Part shown: piece by piece, positions 1-7,575 of the stretch
Position numbering within the stretch: position 1 is the first letter of the stretch
Layout of the letters: every line of letters starts with the position of its first letter
Origin: an uncultured Clostridia bacterium
GTDB lineage: Bacteria > Bacillota > Clostridia > Christensenellales > Aristaeellaceae
DNA: 39,449 bases
NCBI GenBank assembly: GCA_934663625.1
Contig: CAKUKP010000015.1
Location: 1-39,449 of the forward strand
Reading direction: 5' to 3'
Translations under genes and position numbers: made by a program
Notes under the pieces: model-generated
Told to the model about the DNA's origin: nothing
Databases searched by the model: none
What the model saw: the letters and a program-made list of their open reading frames with translations, nothing else

Positions 1-709
1 GCTCCGCGATCAGATGCTTGGTTTCCTGCCGCTTGGAAACGCCCGCGTCCGCGGCGGCGGATTCTGAAAACCGACACGCGCACCGCAGGAACGTAAGATC
101 GTTGTACCGCTGCCACGCGATGATATCGCGCTCCAATATGCAGTACAGCGGCCGGATCAGCTGCATTCCCGCAAAATTTGCGCTGTTCAGCTTCGGCACC
201 ATGCCCTGCAGCTGCGCGCCGTAGGTCATCGACATCAGCGCCGTTTCGATCACATCGTTCAAATGGTGCCCCAGCGCAATCTTGTTGCAGCCGCGCGCCT
301 TCGCTTCGGCGTACAGATTGCCGCGCCGCATCCGCGCGCAGATATAGCAGGGCGATTCGCCGCCCGCCTCCTCCGCCGATGCGAAAACATTCGTTTCAAA
401 AAATTCGATCGGTATGTTCAAAAGCCGCGCGTTTGATTCGATCTGCGCGCGGTTTTCCGGACTGTAGCCCGGATCCATGCACAGATACACAAGTTCAAAC
501 GGAACCTCGCTGAACGCCTGCAAATGGCGCATCAGCATCGCCAGCAGCATCGAATCCTTGCCGCCGGAGATGCATACCGCGATCCGATCCCCCGCCTGTA
601 TCAGTTCATAGCGCTTGACCGCCGCGATGAAGGGATTCCAAAGCTCCTTGCGGTATTTTTTAATCAGACTGCGCTCCGCGATCTGCCACGCTTCAAGCTT
701 CCGCGCCAT
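1..709 (-). CDS. ttcA: TtcA-like tRNA 2-thiolation PP-loop ATPase (3' end cut by window)
   Basis: Encodes about 236 residues before the window edge. The N-terminal half has the PP-loop ATP-pyrophosphatase motif SGGKDS, which adenylates the target base. It is followed by a CYIC cysteine pair, the RRGNLYAEAKARGCNKIALGHH block and a GAQLQGMVPK segment, all typical of the TtcA family. TtcA makes 2-thiocytidine at position 32 of some tRNAs and uses a [4Fe-4S] cluster held by three cysteines; a further CxC lies near the window edge. The start is the ATG at 707-709, preceded by GGAGG; the gene overlaps the end of tcdA by 17 bases, so the two are translationally linked. The exact target base is inferred from the family; related TtuA-like enzymes cannot be fully excluded. 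Confidence 0.85.
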   Translation of the reverse strand, partial: MARKLEAWQIAERSLIKKYRKELWNPFIAAVKRYELIQAGDRIAVCISGGKDSMLLAMLMRHLQAFSEVPFELVYLCMDPGYSPENRAQIESNARLLNIPIEFFETNVFASAEEAGGESPCYICARMRRGNLYAEAKARGCNKIALGHHLNDVIETALMSMTYGAQLQGMVPKLNSANFAGMQLIRPLYCILERDIIAWQRYNDLTFLRCACRFSESAAADAGVSKRQETKHLIAE

Positions 710-1430
710 GTGCATCCTCCTTTGCAATCAAATCCCGAATCACTTCGCCCGCGATGATCAGCCCTACCACAGAAGGCACGAACGCGTTCGATCCGGGCGC
801 ACGTTTTGCCGTAGAAGCATCCGCAAAATGCGGCGTGCGCGGCGCTTCCTCGGAATATACCACCTTCAGATGATCGATCCCCCGCTTTTTCAAAAGCCCG
901 CGCATCACGCGCGCCAGCGGGCACACGCGCGTTTCATAAATATCCGCCACGCGAAAGCCCGTGGGATCAAGCTTGTTGCCCGCGCCCATCGCCGAAATCA
1001 CTGGCACATTCGCCGCCTGTGCGCGCTGCACGATTTCCACCTTGCCCGCCACGGTATCGATCGCATCGATCACATAATCAAACGCCGAAAAATCGATCCG
1101 ATCCGCGTTTTCCGGCAGGAAAAACATCCGGTGTTCATGCACAATCGTATCGGGGCAGATATCGCGTATGCGCATCGCCGCCGCTTCCACCTTGGGCATG
1201 CCGATGGTGGAATGCAGCGCGATGATCTGACGATTTAAATTGGACGGCGCGACCACATCATTATCGATCAAATCCAGTTCGCCCACGCCGCTGCGCGCCA
1301 GCGCTTCCACGGCATAGCCGCCCACGCCGCCCACGCCGAATATCGCCACGCGGCGGCGGCGCAGCCCCGCGACCGCCGCACTTCCAAACATCATTTCGGT
1401 TCTGATAAACTGCGAATCGCTCATCTGCAT
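693..1430 (-). CDS. tcdA: tRNA threonylcarbamoyladenosine dehydratase (TcdA, ThiF/MoeB family)
   Basis: ThiF/E1-like enzyme of about 245 residues. The dinucleotide motif GVGGVGGYAVEALARSG lies near the N terminus, followed by the ATP-binding segment DNDVVAPSNLNRQI and DAIDTV, the pattern of YgdL/CsdL/TcdA. The family cyclises t6A at position 37 of ANN-decoding tRNAs to ct6A, using ATP. Upstream in-frame codons reach 1490, but a GGAG at about 5 bases before the ATG at 1430 favours this start (ATG at 1424 is also possible). It is co-transcribed with the ttcA-like gene, so both products would modify the anticodon loop. A TATAAT on the minus strand at 1461-1466 could serve as a -10 element, although it lies in the tail of the upstream terminator. 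Confidence 0.9.
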   Translation of the reverse strand: MQMSDSQFIRTEMMFGSAAVAGLRRRRVAIFGVGGVGGYAVEALARSGVGELDLIDNDVVAPSNLNRQIIALHSTIGMPKVEAAAMRIRDICPDTIVHEHRMFFLPENADRIDFSAFDYVIDAIDTVAGKVEIVQRAQAANVPVISAMGAGNKLDPTGFRVADIYETRVCPLARVMRGLLKKRGIDHLKVVYSEEAPRTPHFADASTAKRAPGSNAFVPSVVGLIIAGEVIRDLIAKEDAHGAEA

Positions 1431-1460
1431 ATCTTCTCCGTCATCCATTTTTATACCACA

Positions 1461-1511
1461 ATTATAAAACAAGACCGTTAAAACCGCCATCGCATAGCGG
1501 CTTCAACGGTC
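1461..1511 (-). terminator. Rho-independent terminator after the 1532-2011 gene
   Basis: On the minus strand, GACCGTT (1505-1511) and AACGGTC (1473-1479) form the base of a long hairpin that also pairs GCCGC with GCGGT. It is followed by TTGTTTTATAATT. The same tail holds TATAAT, which might be the -10 of tcdA. Confidence 0.75.
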
Positions 1512-1531
1512 ATGGAATATCTTCGCGCTGT

Positions 1532-2011
1532 CTATTCTGCGGGCAATTCCGCGGGCGCGAAGGATGTAATGATTTCGGTTACGGTCAGCATGTAATCCGC
1601 ATCGTTCTGCGGCGTGACCACGAAATTCAGAATTTCGCCGTTCAGCAGCGCGGCACAGCAGCTTACGTTGCCCTCGGTCGGTTCATACACCACAAAATCC
1701 GTATCGCCAAAGCTGTAGATGCCCGCCGCCGCCACATCCACCGATTCCTGCACCAGTGTAAGCAGCGCCTGCATATCCGCGCATCGATCCTCCCACTTCT
1801 GCACATACATCCATCGTTCGCCGTCTGCATCGCTCATGCAATACAAAACGCCCTGCGCCGCGGCTTCATCATCCACCGGATAATACTTCCAGCCTTCGGG
1901 CAGCACCATCGAAAAGCCCGCGTCGAAAACCACGCTCTGGTCGGCCTCCGCCAGCGCCATCCCGCACAGCATCACAAGTGCGATCAGCGCGCATATCCAT
2001 TTCTTCCGCAT
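1532..2011 (-). CDS. Small secreted protein of unknown function
   Basis: 159 residues with a clear signal peptide: MRKK, then a hydrophobic run of about 15 residues ending in GMALAEA, a likely signal peptidase I site (no lipobox cysteine). The mature part begins with VVFDAGFSMVLPEGWKYY, a pattern often seen in small extracytoplasmic domains of the PsbP/lipoprotein type, and has acidic, aromatic-rich beta-like segments. I do not recognise a named family. It starts 9 bases after the gtrA stop and is followed by a terminator, so it is the second gene of a gtrA operon. Confidence 0.7.
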   Translation of the reverse strand: MRKKWICALIALVMLCGMALAEADQSVVFDAGFSMVLPEGWKYYPVDDEAAAQGVLYCMSDADGERWMYVQKWEDRCADMQALLTLVQESVDVAAAGIYSFGDTDFVVYEPTEGNVSCCAALLNGEILNFVVTPQNDADYMLTVTEIITSFAPAELPAE

Positions 2012-2020
2012 CCTTATTCT

Positions 2021-2476
2021 TCACCGCGCCTTTCTTTTGAAAATCCAAAGCTTGCTGGCGAAATAGTTCGCCACGATCACAACCACGCTCGCAATCAGCA
2101 TCGCGATCAGATCGTTCATGTGGAAAACCTGCACCGTCAGCTGCTTGATCCCCAAATCGATTCCCAGCGAAATCAGGCGCGCCGTCACGAATGCGATCAA
2201 TTCTCTGCGGAGCACATCGCGGCTCCAATCGGTGCTCTTAAACACATATTTTTTATTTGCCCAGAACGCGAACGCCACCGCCACAATCCATGCCAGAACC
2301 GTGGCAACCGAAATCAGCAGCCAATGCTCCACCGGCGTACCGGTAAGCAGATGCCAGCCGCGCGTAACCACAAAATAAACGGCGTAATTCACCGCCGTGG
2401 TCAGCACGCCGACCACCAGATACACGAACAGTTCGCGAAACCGTTCGCTCTTTATGAACTCCCGAAGCTTCTGCAT
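2021..2476 (-). CDS. GtrA family polytopic membrane protein (putative lipid-linked sugar flippase)
   Basis: 151 residues with four predicted membrane segments and the two hallmark GtrA motifs: FWANKKYVFKS after helix 2 and NYFASKLWIFKR at the C terminus. GtrA proteins are thought to flip polyprenyl-phosphate-linked sugars for modification of surface glycans. The chosen ATG at 2476 has GGGAG 8 bases upstream; in-frame codons further upstream lack a ribosome binding site. The usual GtrB-type glycosyltransferase partner is not next to it, but a GtrII-type membrane protein lies at 15504-17042. The downstream partner is a small secreted protein. Confidence 0.88.
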   Translation of the reverse strand: MQKLREFIKSERFRELFVYLVVGVLTTAVNYAVYFVVTRGWHLLTGTPVEHWLLISVATVLAWIVAVAFAFWANKKYVFKSTDWSRDVLRRELIAFVTARLISLGIDLGIKQLTVQVFHMNDLIAMLIASVVVIVANYFASKLWIFKRKAR

Positions 2477-2519
2477 AAGATTGATCTCCCGCTGCGCGCA
2501 ATGACTGCGCACATAAATG

Positions 2520-2552
2520 GCGGCGAGCGGTTTACAATCCTCCGCTCGCCGC
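2520..2552 (-). other. Strong stem-loop in the gtrA leader
   Basis: Perfect 11-base arms GCGGCGAGCGG (2520-2530) and CCGCTCGCCGC (2542-2552) with an 11-base loop, between the gtrA promoter and its start codon. No U-run follows on the minus strand, so it is not an obvious terminator. It could stabilise the mRNA, attenuate it, or bound the preceding gene. Confidence 0.6.
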
Positions 2553-2559
2553 AATCCCT

Positions 2560-2589
2560 ATTTTAGCATAGAACCCCTATGCAGGTCAA
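2560..2589 (-). promoter_or_regulatory. Sigma-A type promoter for the gtrA operon
   Basis: On the minus strand TTGACC (2584-2589) and TAAAAT (2560-2565) are separated by 18 bases. It lies just after the stop codon of the NlpC/P60 gene and points into gtrA. Confidence 0.6.
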
Positions 2590-2593
2590 CCGT

Positions 2594-5143
2594 TTACAGC
2601 ACTCTACGTCCCCAGCTGAACGTGCGCGCATAATAGCCGTCCATCATACTGTTGGTCGTTACCACGCCGCGCGCCGAGGATGCGTGGATAAACTGCCCGC
2701 CGCCGATGTAGATGCCCACATGGTCGCACAGGTCGCTGTCCTTGCTGGTATCGAAGAACACCAGATCGCCGATCTGCAGATCGGAAACATTGCTGATCTT
2801 CGGATAGCTATCGTTGTAGCCCTGCGCATACGCCGTGCGCGGCAGCGTAATGCCCACCGCATTTTTGAATACGTAATACGTCAGGCCGGAGCAATCGAAC
2901 TTATCCGGTCCCTTCGCCGCATAGACGTATTTTTTGCCTTCCTGCTTCTGCGCCAGCGCGACCACCGCCGCAGCCTTCGCCGATACGCCGTTGTTCACCG
3001 GCGTTCTTGCGAAATACTTCGCCCGCGCGTAGCCGAACGTGCTGCCGTTGCTCAGGCGCAGCCATTCATTATCCGGCGTAATCGCAACCGCGGTCATCTT
3101 CGTATTCAGCTGAAGCGTGCCCATCACCGATGCGCTCTCCGAAGGCTTGGAATACACCGTGACGCCCGAAACCTGCGGATATACCGCAATGCCCGAAGTA
3201 TTCGGGTTATCGGTGGTCAGCATACTGATCTGGCAATAGCCTTCCGTGCCGCTGGCGTTGCGCAGCTTCGCCCAGCCGTTGCCGTAGCCGATACAGGCGA
3301 AGGATTCGCCGTAGCTCATTACGCCCAGCAGCGTAGAATTCACATCGCAGGATGCATAGCAGCCCGCCAGATTTACCCCGACGTATACCGTGAACGGATC
3401 CACCGGCTGAATCGCGGAGGGATCCTCCGAGGGCTTATCGAAGCTCAGATCGTCCACCGAGATATAGCCGTAGCCATCGCTCAGCTGTACGCGCACCCAT
3501 TGCTGATCGCCCGTGATCGCCACGGCGACAAAGCCCGTGCCGCGCGCCGCGCTCTGCAGGATATCCGCATCCGCGAGCGGCTTTTTGCGAACCGGCGTAT
3601 TCGCGTTCAGCGCATACAGCGGCACGCTGTAGGTGTTCGGGTTTACCCTGGTGATCGATCCGTACCGGCAATATCCGGTCTGACCGGCGCTGTTGACCAC
3701 GCGCGCCCAGCCATCCTGCACCACCTGCATGATCAGACTTTCGCCGAAGCTCATCACGCCCAGCAGATCGGATGCGGTGGAAGCCGATGCGTACACGGGC
3801 ATGGTGTTATCCTTGACGTACACCGTTTCCGCCGTTTGAGGATCCTGCGGCGCGTTGGCAATGTACTGCGATTCGATGTACGCATAGCCGTCGCCGTAGA
3901 TCACGCGCACCCACGCCTTATCTTCCGTGACTGCCACGCCGGTATATGTTTCGTTCACCCGCGCAACGTGGTTCGAAGGATAGGCGTAATTGGGCTTTCT
4001 GTAGATCATCGCTCCGCTCTGCCGCACATACACGGTCTGCGAATATTTGTTTACATTTTCCGTCGTCAGATACTGATTGTAGCAATAGCCGATATCGCCG
4101 GCGGCATTCTGAATCTGCGCCCAGTTGCCCGAAACCGCCAGACGCTTCATGCTTTCGCCGTAGCTCATCATGCCGAGAATCGAAGAAGATTCCGAAGCGG
4201 ACGCATAGGCGGGCAGCGTATTTGCCGAGATATAAACCGTATTGCCCTCAATGGGCGTTGCGCCCTGTATGTAGATCGATTCCACATAGCCGTAGTACGA
4301 ACCGTTCTGCAGGCGATACCATACGCCGTCGGGCGTGCGCGCCAGCGCGCGATAGCAGGAATTCTTCGAAAGATACATCATCACATCGGAACTCGCGCTC
4401 GCCTTGCGATACACGGGCACGTTATCCGCGTTGATGTACACATCCTGATTGAGGGTGTTGGGGTTTTCCTGAGATAGACCGCTTACCTTGCAATAGGCCG
4501 TCTGATTGCCATTCTGAAGGCGCGCCCATTCGCCGGATACGCCGGTGCAGGTGAAGCTTTCGCCGTAGGTCATCACGCCCATAACCGAAGAAGATTCGCT
4601 CATCGCAGAATAGGCGTTGAGCGTGTTCGCCACGATGTAGACCGTGTAGGAGGTTTCATCGCTGATCGGCGTGAGGGACAGATACTTGCTCTGCACAAAG
4701 CCCACATAGGAGCCGTTGATCATGCGCGTCCATTCCCCGTCCAGCGTAACGCAGGTGGCGGTATAGCAATCGTTCTTCGAAAGCGTCATCATCACGCGGG
4801 CGCCGGTGGATTTATTTGCGTACACGGGCACGCCGTTGGTGTTTATGTACATCTTCACGGCGGTTGTGCTCGGATTCTGCCGTGTAATATCCGAAATCAG
4901 GCAAAAACCGGTGTACTTTCCGTTTTGCAGCCGCGCCCAATCGCCCTGAATCGCATCGCACGGATAGCTGCTGCCGTAGTACACCGTCATATACTCGGCT
5001 GATGTGCTCGGCGATTTGTATACCCGCATCGAAGAATCGACGACGTACGCCGTAAAGGTTTCCGCACGCGCCGCATCCAGCGCGGGCATAAACCCGATCA
5101 GCATGCACAGCGCAAGCAGCGCGCACAATATCCTTTTTTTCAT
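2594..5143 (-). CDS. Secreted NlpC/P60 cell-wall peptidase with ten SH3-like repeats
   Basis: 849 residues. A signal peptide (MKKRILCALLALCMLIGFMPALDAARA) exports it. The body is about ten SH3-like repeats of some 65 residues that alternate between two types: type A with a VMSYGES-like core ending in GYC, and type B with a VPVYxKxS start and a GYxxSxY end, giving five A-B pairs. The C-terminal 123 residues are an NlpC/P60 papain-like domain with the catalytic set C751 (in DCSGL), H808 (in DHVGIYIGGG) and H820 (in FIHAS). Such enzymes cut stem peptides of peptidoglycan between D-Glu and the diamino acid. SH3 repeats anchor it to the wall. The start has GAGGGTG 8 bases upstream and a good promoter at 5209-5237. 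Confidence 0.92.
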   Translation of the reverse strand: MKKRILCALLALCMLIGFMPALDAARAETFTAYVVDSSMRVYKSPSTSAEYMTVYYGSSYPCDAIQGDWARLQNGKYTGFCLISDITRQNPSTTAVKMYINTNGVPVYANKSTGARVMMTLSKNDCYTATCVTLDGEWTRMINGSYVGFVQSKYLSLTPISDETSYTVYIVANTLNAYSAMSESSSVMGVMTYGESFTCTGVSGEWARLQNGNQTAYCKVSGLSQENPNTLNQDVYINADNVPVYRKASASSDVMMYLSKNSCYRALARTPDGVWYRLQNGSYYGYVESIYIQGATPIEGNTVYISANTLPAYASASESSSILGMMSYGESMKRLAVSGNWAQIQNAAGDIGYCYNQYLTTENVNKYSQTVYVRQSGAMIYRKPNYAYPSNHVARVNETYTGVAVTEDKAWVRVIYGDGYAYIESQYIANAPQDPQTAETVYVKDNTMPVYASASTASDLLGVMSFGESLIMQVVQDGWARVVNSAGQTGYCRYGSITRVNPNTYSVPLYALNANTPVRKKPLADADILQSAARGTGFVAVAITGDQQWVRVQLSDGYGYISVDDLSFDKPSEDPSAIQPVDPFTVYVGVNLAGCYASCDVNSTLLGVMSYGESFACIGYGNGWAKLRNASGTEGYCQISMLTTDNPNTSGIAVYPQVSGVTVYSKPSESASVMGTLQLNTKMTAVAITPDNEWLRLSNGSTFGYARAKYFARTPVNNGVSAKAAAVVALAQKQEGKKYVYAAKGPDKFDCSGLTYYVFKNAVGITLPRTAYAQGYNDSYPKISNVSDLQIGDLVFFDTSKDSDLCDHVGIYIGGGQFIHASSARGVVTTNSMMDGYYARTFSWGRRVL

Positions 5144-5178
5144 TCGCAGTCACCCTCGTTTCTATGTAATCCTATTGC

Positions 5179-5207
5179 GGTATATGGTATATATATGCTC
5201 ATATACC
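5179..5207. promoter_or_regulatory. Inverted repeat downstream of the NlpC/P60 promoter
   Basis: Perfect 8-base arms GGTATATG (5179-5186) and CATATACC (5200-5207) with a 13-base AT-rich spacer. It starts 2 bases beyond the -10 box of the minus-strand promoter, so it is a candidate operator or a leader hairpin. Confidence 0.45.
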
Positions 5208-5208
5208 T

Positions 5209-5237
5209 ATTCTACACTTTATGACGCAAAAAAGCAA
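5209..5237 (-). promoter_or_regulatory. Sigma-A type promoter for the NlpC/P60 gene
   Basis: Minus-strand TTGCTT (5232-5237) and TAGAAT (5209-5214) with a 17-base spacer. Confidence 0.6.
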
Positions 5238-5244
5238 TAAAATG

Positions 5245-5274
5245 TTGATCCGCTGTTTGGTTTTGTGTTATATT
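5245..5274 (+). promoter_or_regulatory. Possible sigma-A type promoter for the ECF operon
   Basis: TTGATC (5245-5250) followed after 18 bases by TATATT (5269-5274), or after 17 by TTATAT. It would give a leader of about 110 bases ahead of the ECF sigma gene and diverge from the NlpC/P60 promoter. The -10 is only a moderate match. Confidence 0.35.
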
Positions 5275-5339
5275 TAACAATTGAAGGGATATCCAATTTC
5301 ATCGAATCAAATTTTTTTGACAAAATTTCGATCGAATCT

Positions 5340-5367
5340 TGAAAATTCCCCAATTCCTCCGTCTAAT
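5340..5367 (+). promoter_or_regulatory. Candidate ECF-type (autoregulatory) promoter of the sigma operon
   Basis: CGTCTAAT at 5360-5367 resembles the -10 of ECF-dependent promoters (CGTC core), and TGAAAA at 5340-5345 resembles the -35. The spacer to CGTC is 14 bases, shorter than the usual 16 or so. It ends about 25 bases before the sigma start codon, where an autoregulated ECF promoter would be expected. A TTGACA at about 5318 is a further -35-like element. Confidence 0.4.
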
Positions 5368-5391
5368 ATGGTGAACGGGAGAGCGATACGA

Positions 5392-5871
5392 ATGAACGAA
5401 CGCGATTACGAAGCGATCATAGCGGATTACCTGCCGCTGCTGTACCGCGTGGCGAAAACGATTCTGATCAACGATCAGGATTGCGCCGACGCGGTGCAGG
5501 AAGCCATACTTCGCGGCTGGACGAAGCGCGGCCAACTGCGCGACCCCAAGCTGATCCGGCCATGGCTTGCACGCATCACGGTAAACGAATGTCGAAACCT
5601 GCAAAGGCGGGCGCACCGGCAGCGAAAGGCGGTCGAAGCGGCGATGGACGATCTGCGCGCCCGACCGCATCTGATCGGCGCGCACACCGATCTGGAAGCG
5701 GCGATGACCGAGCTGCCGGAGAAATACCGGCTGCCGCTGGTTTTGTACTATTCGGAAAAATGCACCGTGCGCGAAATTGCGTGCATCATGCACATCCCTG
5801 AGGGACGGCTGCGGGAGCGGATGCGCACCGCGCGGAAGCTGCTGGAAAGGAGCTTGAACCATGAAGCGTAA
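5392..5871 (+). CDS. ECF-type RNA polymerase sigma factor
   Basis: 159 residues. Region 2 covers about residues 10-70: YRVAKTILINDQDCADAVQEA, then the aromatic and basic segment RPWLARITVNECRNLQRR. Region 4 covers about residues 103-155: ELPEKYRLPLVLYYSEKC, then the helix-turn-helix TVREIACIMHIPEGRLRERM. There is no region 1.1 or 3, as expected for an ECF factor. The ATG at 5392 has GGGAGAG 8 bases upstream; in-frame codons back to 5281 run through promoter-like sequence. It overlaps the next gene by 11 bases, the usual layout of a sigma/anti-sigma pair. Confidence 0.9.
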   Translation: MNERDYEAIIADYLPLLYRVAKTILINDQDCADAVQEAILRGWTKRGQLRDPKLIRPWLARITVNECRNLQRRAHRQRKAVEAAMDDLRARPHLIGAHTDLEAAMTELPEKYRLPLVLYYSEKCTVREIACIMHIPEGRLRERMRTARKLLERSLNHEA

Positions 5872-6259
5872 AATTGAAAATCAGGATTGGCAGAACCTTT
5901 ACGCCGATATCCCCGATTGCGTTCATATCGCCGCGGACAGCGCGCTGAACCGCATCCACGCGCGGAAAAGGCGCAGGACAGGCTTTGCCGCGATCGCCGC
6001 TGCCGCCGCGTGCCTCGCCATAACCGCCGCCGTACTGCTGACCCAGCCGAACGCCGCGCCGGATCAGACCGCAGTTGAATCAAAGCCCATGATCGTGCTG
6101 ACGGCGCAATCCATCGTATTCGCTTCGAAGGATGATCCGTATTTCCACATCGATCGCAGCTGCGCCGAACACAGCGTGGAATTGCCGCTGATCACCGCGC
6201 TGGAATTCGAAAAAACGCTCTGCCCCATCTGCGGCGAACGCGCCGCGATCAGCCAATAA
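5861..6259 (+). CDS. Single-pass membrane partner of the ECF sigma factor (putative anti-sigma) with an extracytoplasmic His/Cys domain
   Basis: 132 residues. Residues 1-40 are cytoplasmic and end in the basic stretch RKRRR; residues 42-61 form one membrane helix; the rest should lie outside. Residues 84-128 hold a small domain PYFH-x4-C-x19-C-P-x-C (H96, C101, C121, C124). It matches, residue pattern for residue pattern, the domain present 13 times in the protein at 26930-30097. The position directly after an ECF sigma gene, with an 11-base overlap, and the membrane topology argue for an anti-sigma role. The N-terminal part lacks the classical zinc anti-sigma motif (HxxxCxxC), so this role is inferred. 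The domain resembles the Ada-type metal-binding fold, in which a His and Cys residues bind zinc. Confidence 0.8.
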   Translation: MKRKIENQDWQNLYADIPDCVHIAADSALNRIHARKRRRTGFAAIAAAAACLAITAAVLLTQPNAAPDQTAVESKPMIVLTAQSIVFASKDDPYFHIDRSCAEHSVELPLITALEFEKTLCPICGERAAISQ

Positions 6260-6378
6260 TCGCGCCCGTTACAATGTCTCTCCCGCACATTCCTCCACGA
6301 AGATCACATTCTGCCGGCAAGCTCTGATGCACAGAACCCGAACACAACATGCGATAGTAATGAAAGGATGTGTACACC

Positions 6379-7563
6379 ATGAAGAAGAACGTTTCCCTCG
6401 CACTGTTTCTGGCTTTTCTGATTCTGCTTACGATGATTTTGAGCGGCTGCAAAAAGACGCCGGACGTGACGGCGACGAATGCCACGCAGGTCGAGGCGAC
6501 GGCGAAAGACGCTGTCGCGGAGCCGGAAGTCACGTCCGCGGATGCACAGACCGCAGCGCCCGCGCCGCAGCCGGAATCGCTGCACGCGGAGCTGGAGAAA
6601 AATCTGACGATCGATGCAAAGGTTACCGCGCCTTCGGATGCGAATATTTCCATCCCGACGATCCGCGTGCAGGAGCTGACCGCCGATCCTGAAAAGGTAC
6701 GCGATCTCGTATTCCCCAACGCGGTCATCGAAAAGGATTATTCTCATTATTTCACTTCCAGCAATCCTGAATATACCTCCTGGGCGTTGGATGGTCATAG
6801 AGAAATAACTACCGATAAAGGACTCATTTACGCCGGCACATCGCTCGGCGATGCCGTCACCCAACTATACGCAGTGGAATCGATATTAAACGATGAATCG
6901 CTGGCGCGCCCCGATCTGGGCTTTGCCAGCCGCGAAGCGGTGATTCAACAGGTGCAAACCCTCCTTGCAGAAATCGGATTGAAGCACGTGCAGTGCGGCG
7001 CGATCTACGCCCTGACCGCAGATCAAATGCAGAGCGCATCGGATCATATGGCGGAAGAATTCGATACGGAAATTCAGGAAGGTCGCGTAGCCTACAAAGA
7101 AAAATGGACGGCGGACGATGAATGCTACGTATTGAACCTGCAGATCACGATGGGCGAATATGGGCTGCCCATCTTTTCGGACGACACCATAAAATCCTTC
7201 GCCTTCACGGAGCTGCACTATGATAATTGCGAACTGGAAGCCGTGGTATCGAAGAACGGCGTGGAATCGCTGCGCGTATTCCGCGCGGTGCAGGAGGTGG
7301 AGCAGGGCGCTGCCGACCCCATTCTGAACGCCGAAAAGCTGATCGACCTGATCTCCGGCTACTATCAGAATATTATCGTTGAGCGCCCGACCACGATAAC
7401 GGAAATTGGGCTGAACTATGTAATGTTTCCGGTGGACAGCGGAACCGCCTATGAACTGAAGCCCGTATGGTGCTGCCGTGCGATCACGCGCTACGAAGCG
7501 GAAAATGAAACCGAATCGAAATGGATCGTATTCGATGCGCGCAGCGGGCAGATTTACTATTGA
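6379..7563 (+). CDS. Lipoprotein of unknown function in the ECF/ABC operon
   Basis: 394 residues. The signal sequence ends in a lipobox, LSGC, with C24 as the lipidated cysteine. It is followed by a Thr/Ala/Glu/Pro-rich linker to about residue 70 and then a globular domain of about 320 residues. I do not recognise a named domain. The ATG at 6379 follows AAAGGA at a 10-base distance; the in-frame GTG at 6370 sits too close to that site. It is followed 12 bases later by the first ABC permease gene, so it may be a substrate-binding or sensor component of the transporter, but it does not look like a classical solute-binding protein. Confidence 0.75.
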   Translation: MKKNVSLALFLAFLILLTMILSGCKKTPDVTATNATQVEATAKDAVAEPEVTSADAQTAAPAPQPESLHAELEKNLTIDAKVTAPSDANISIPTIRVQELTADPEKVRDLVFPNAVIEKDYSHYFTSSNPEYTSWALDGHREITTDKGLIYAGTSLGDAVTQLYAVESILNDESLARPDLGFASREAVIQQVQTLLAEIGLKHVQCGAIYALTADQMQSASDHMAEEFDTEIQEGRVAYKEKWTADDECYVLNLQITMGEYGLPIFSDDTIKSFAFTELHYDNCELEAVVSKNGVESLRVFRAVQEVEQGAADPILNAEKLIDLISGYYQNIIVERPTTITEIGLNYVMFPVDSGTAYELKPVWCCRAITRYEAENETESKWIVFDARSGQIYY

Positions 7564-7575
7564 TCGAGGTGCGCC

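Noticed and set aside
2520..2552. Terminator for the NlpC/P60 gene
   Set aside because: The hairpin lies downstream of the gtrA promoter and lacks a U-run on the minus strand.
2579..4477. Long plus-strand open frame opposite the NlpC/P60 gene
   Set aside because: It is a shadow of the repetitive minus-strand gene, rich in His and Arg as expected for antisense frames, with no ribosome binding site.
6370..6378. GTG at 6370 as start of the lipoprotein gene
   Set aside because: The AAAGGA site would touch the codon; the ATG at 6379 has a workable distance.
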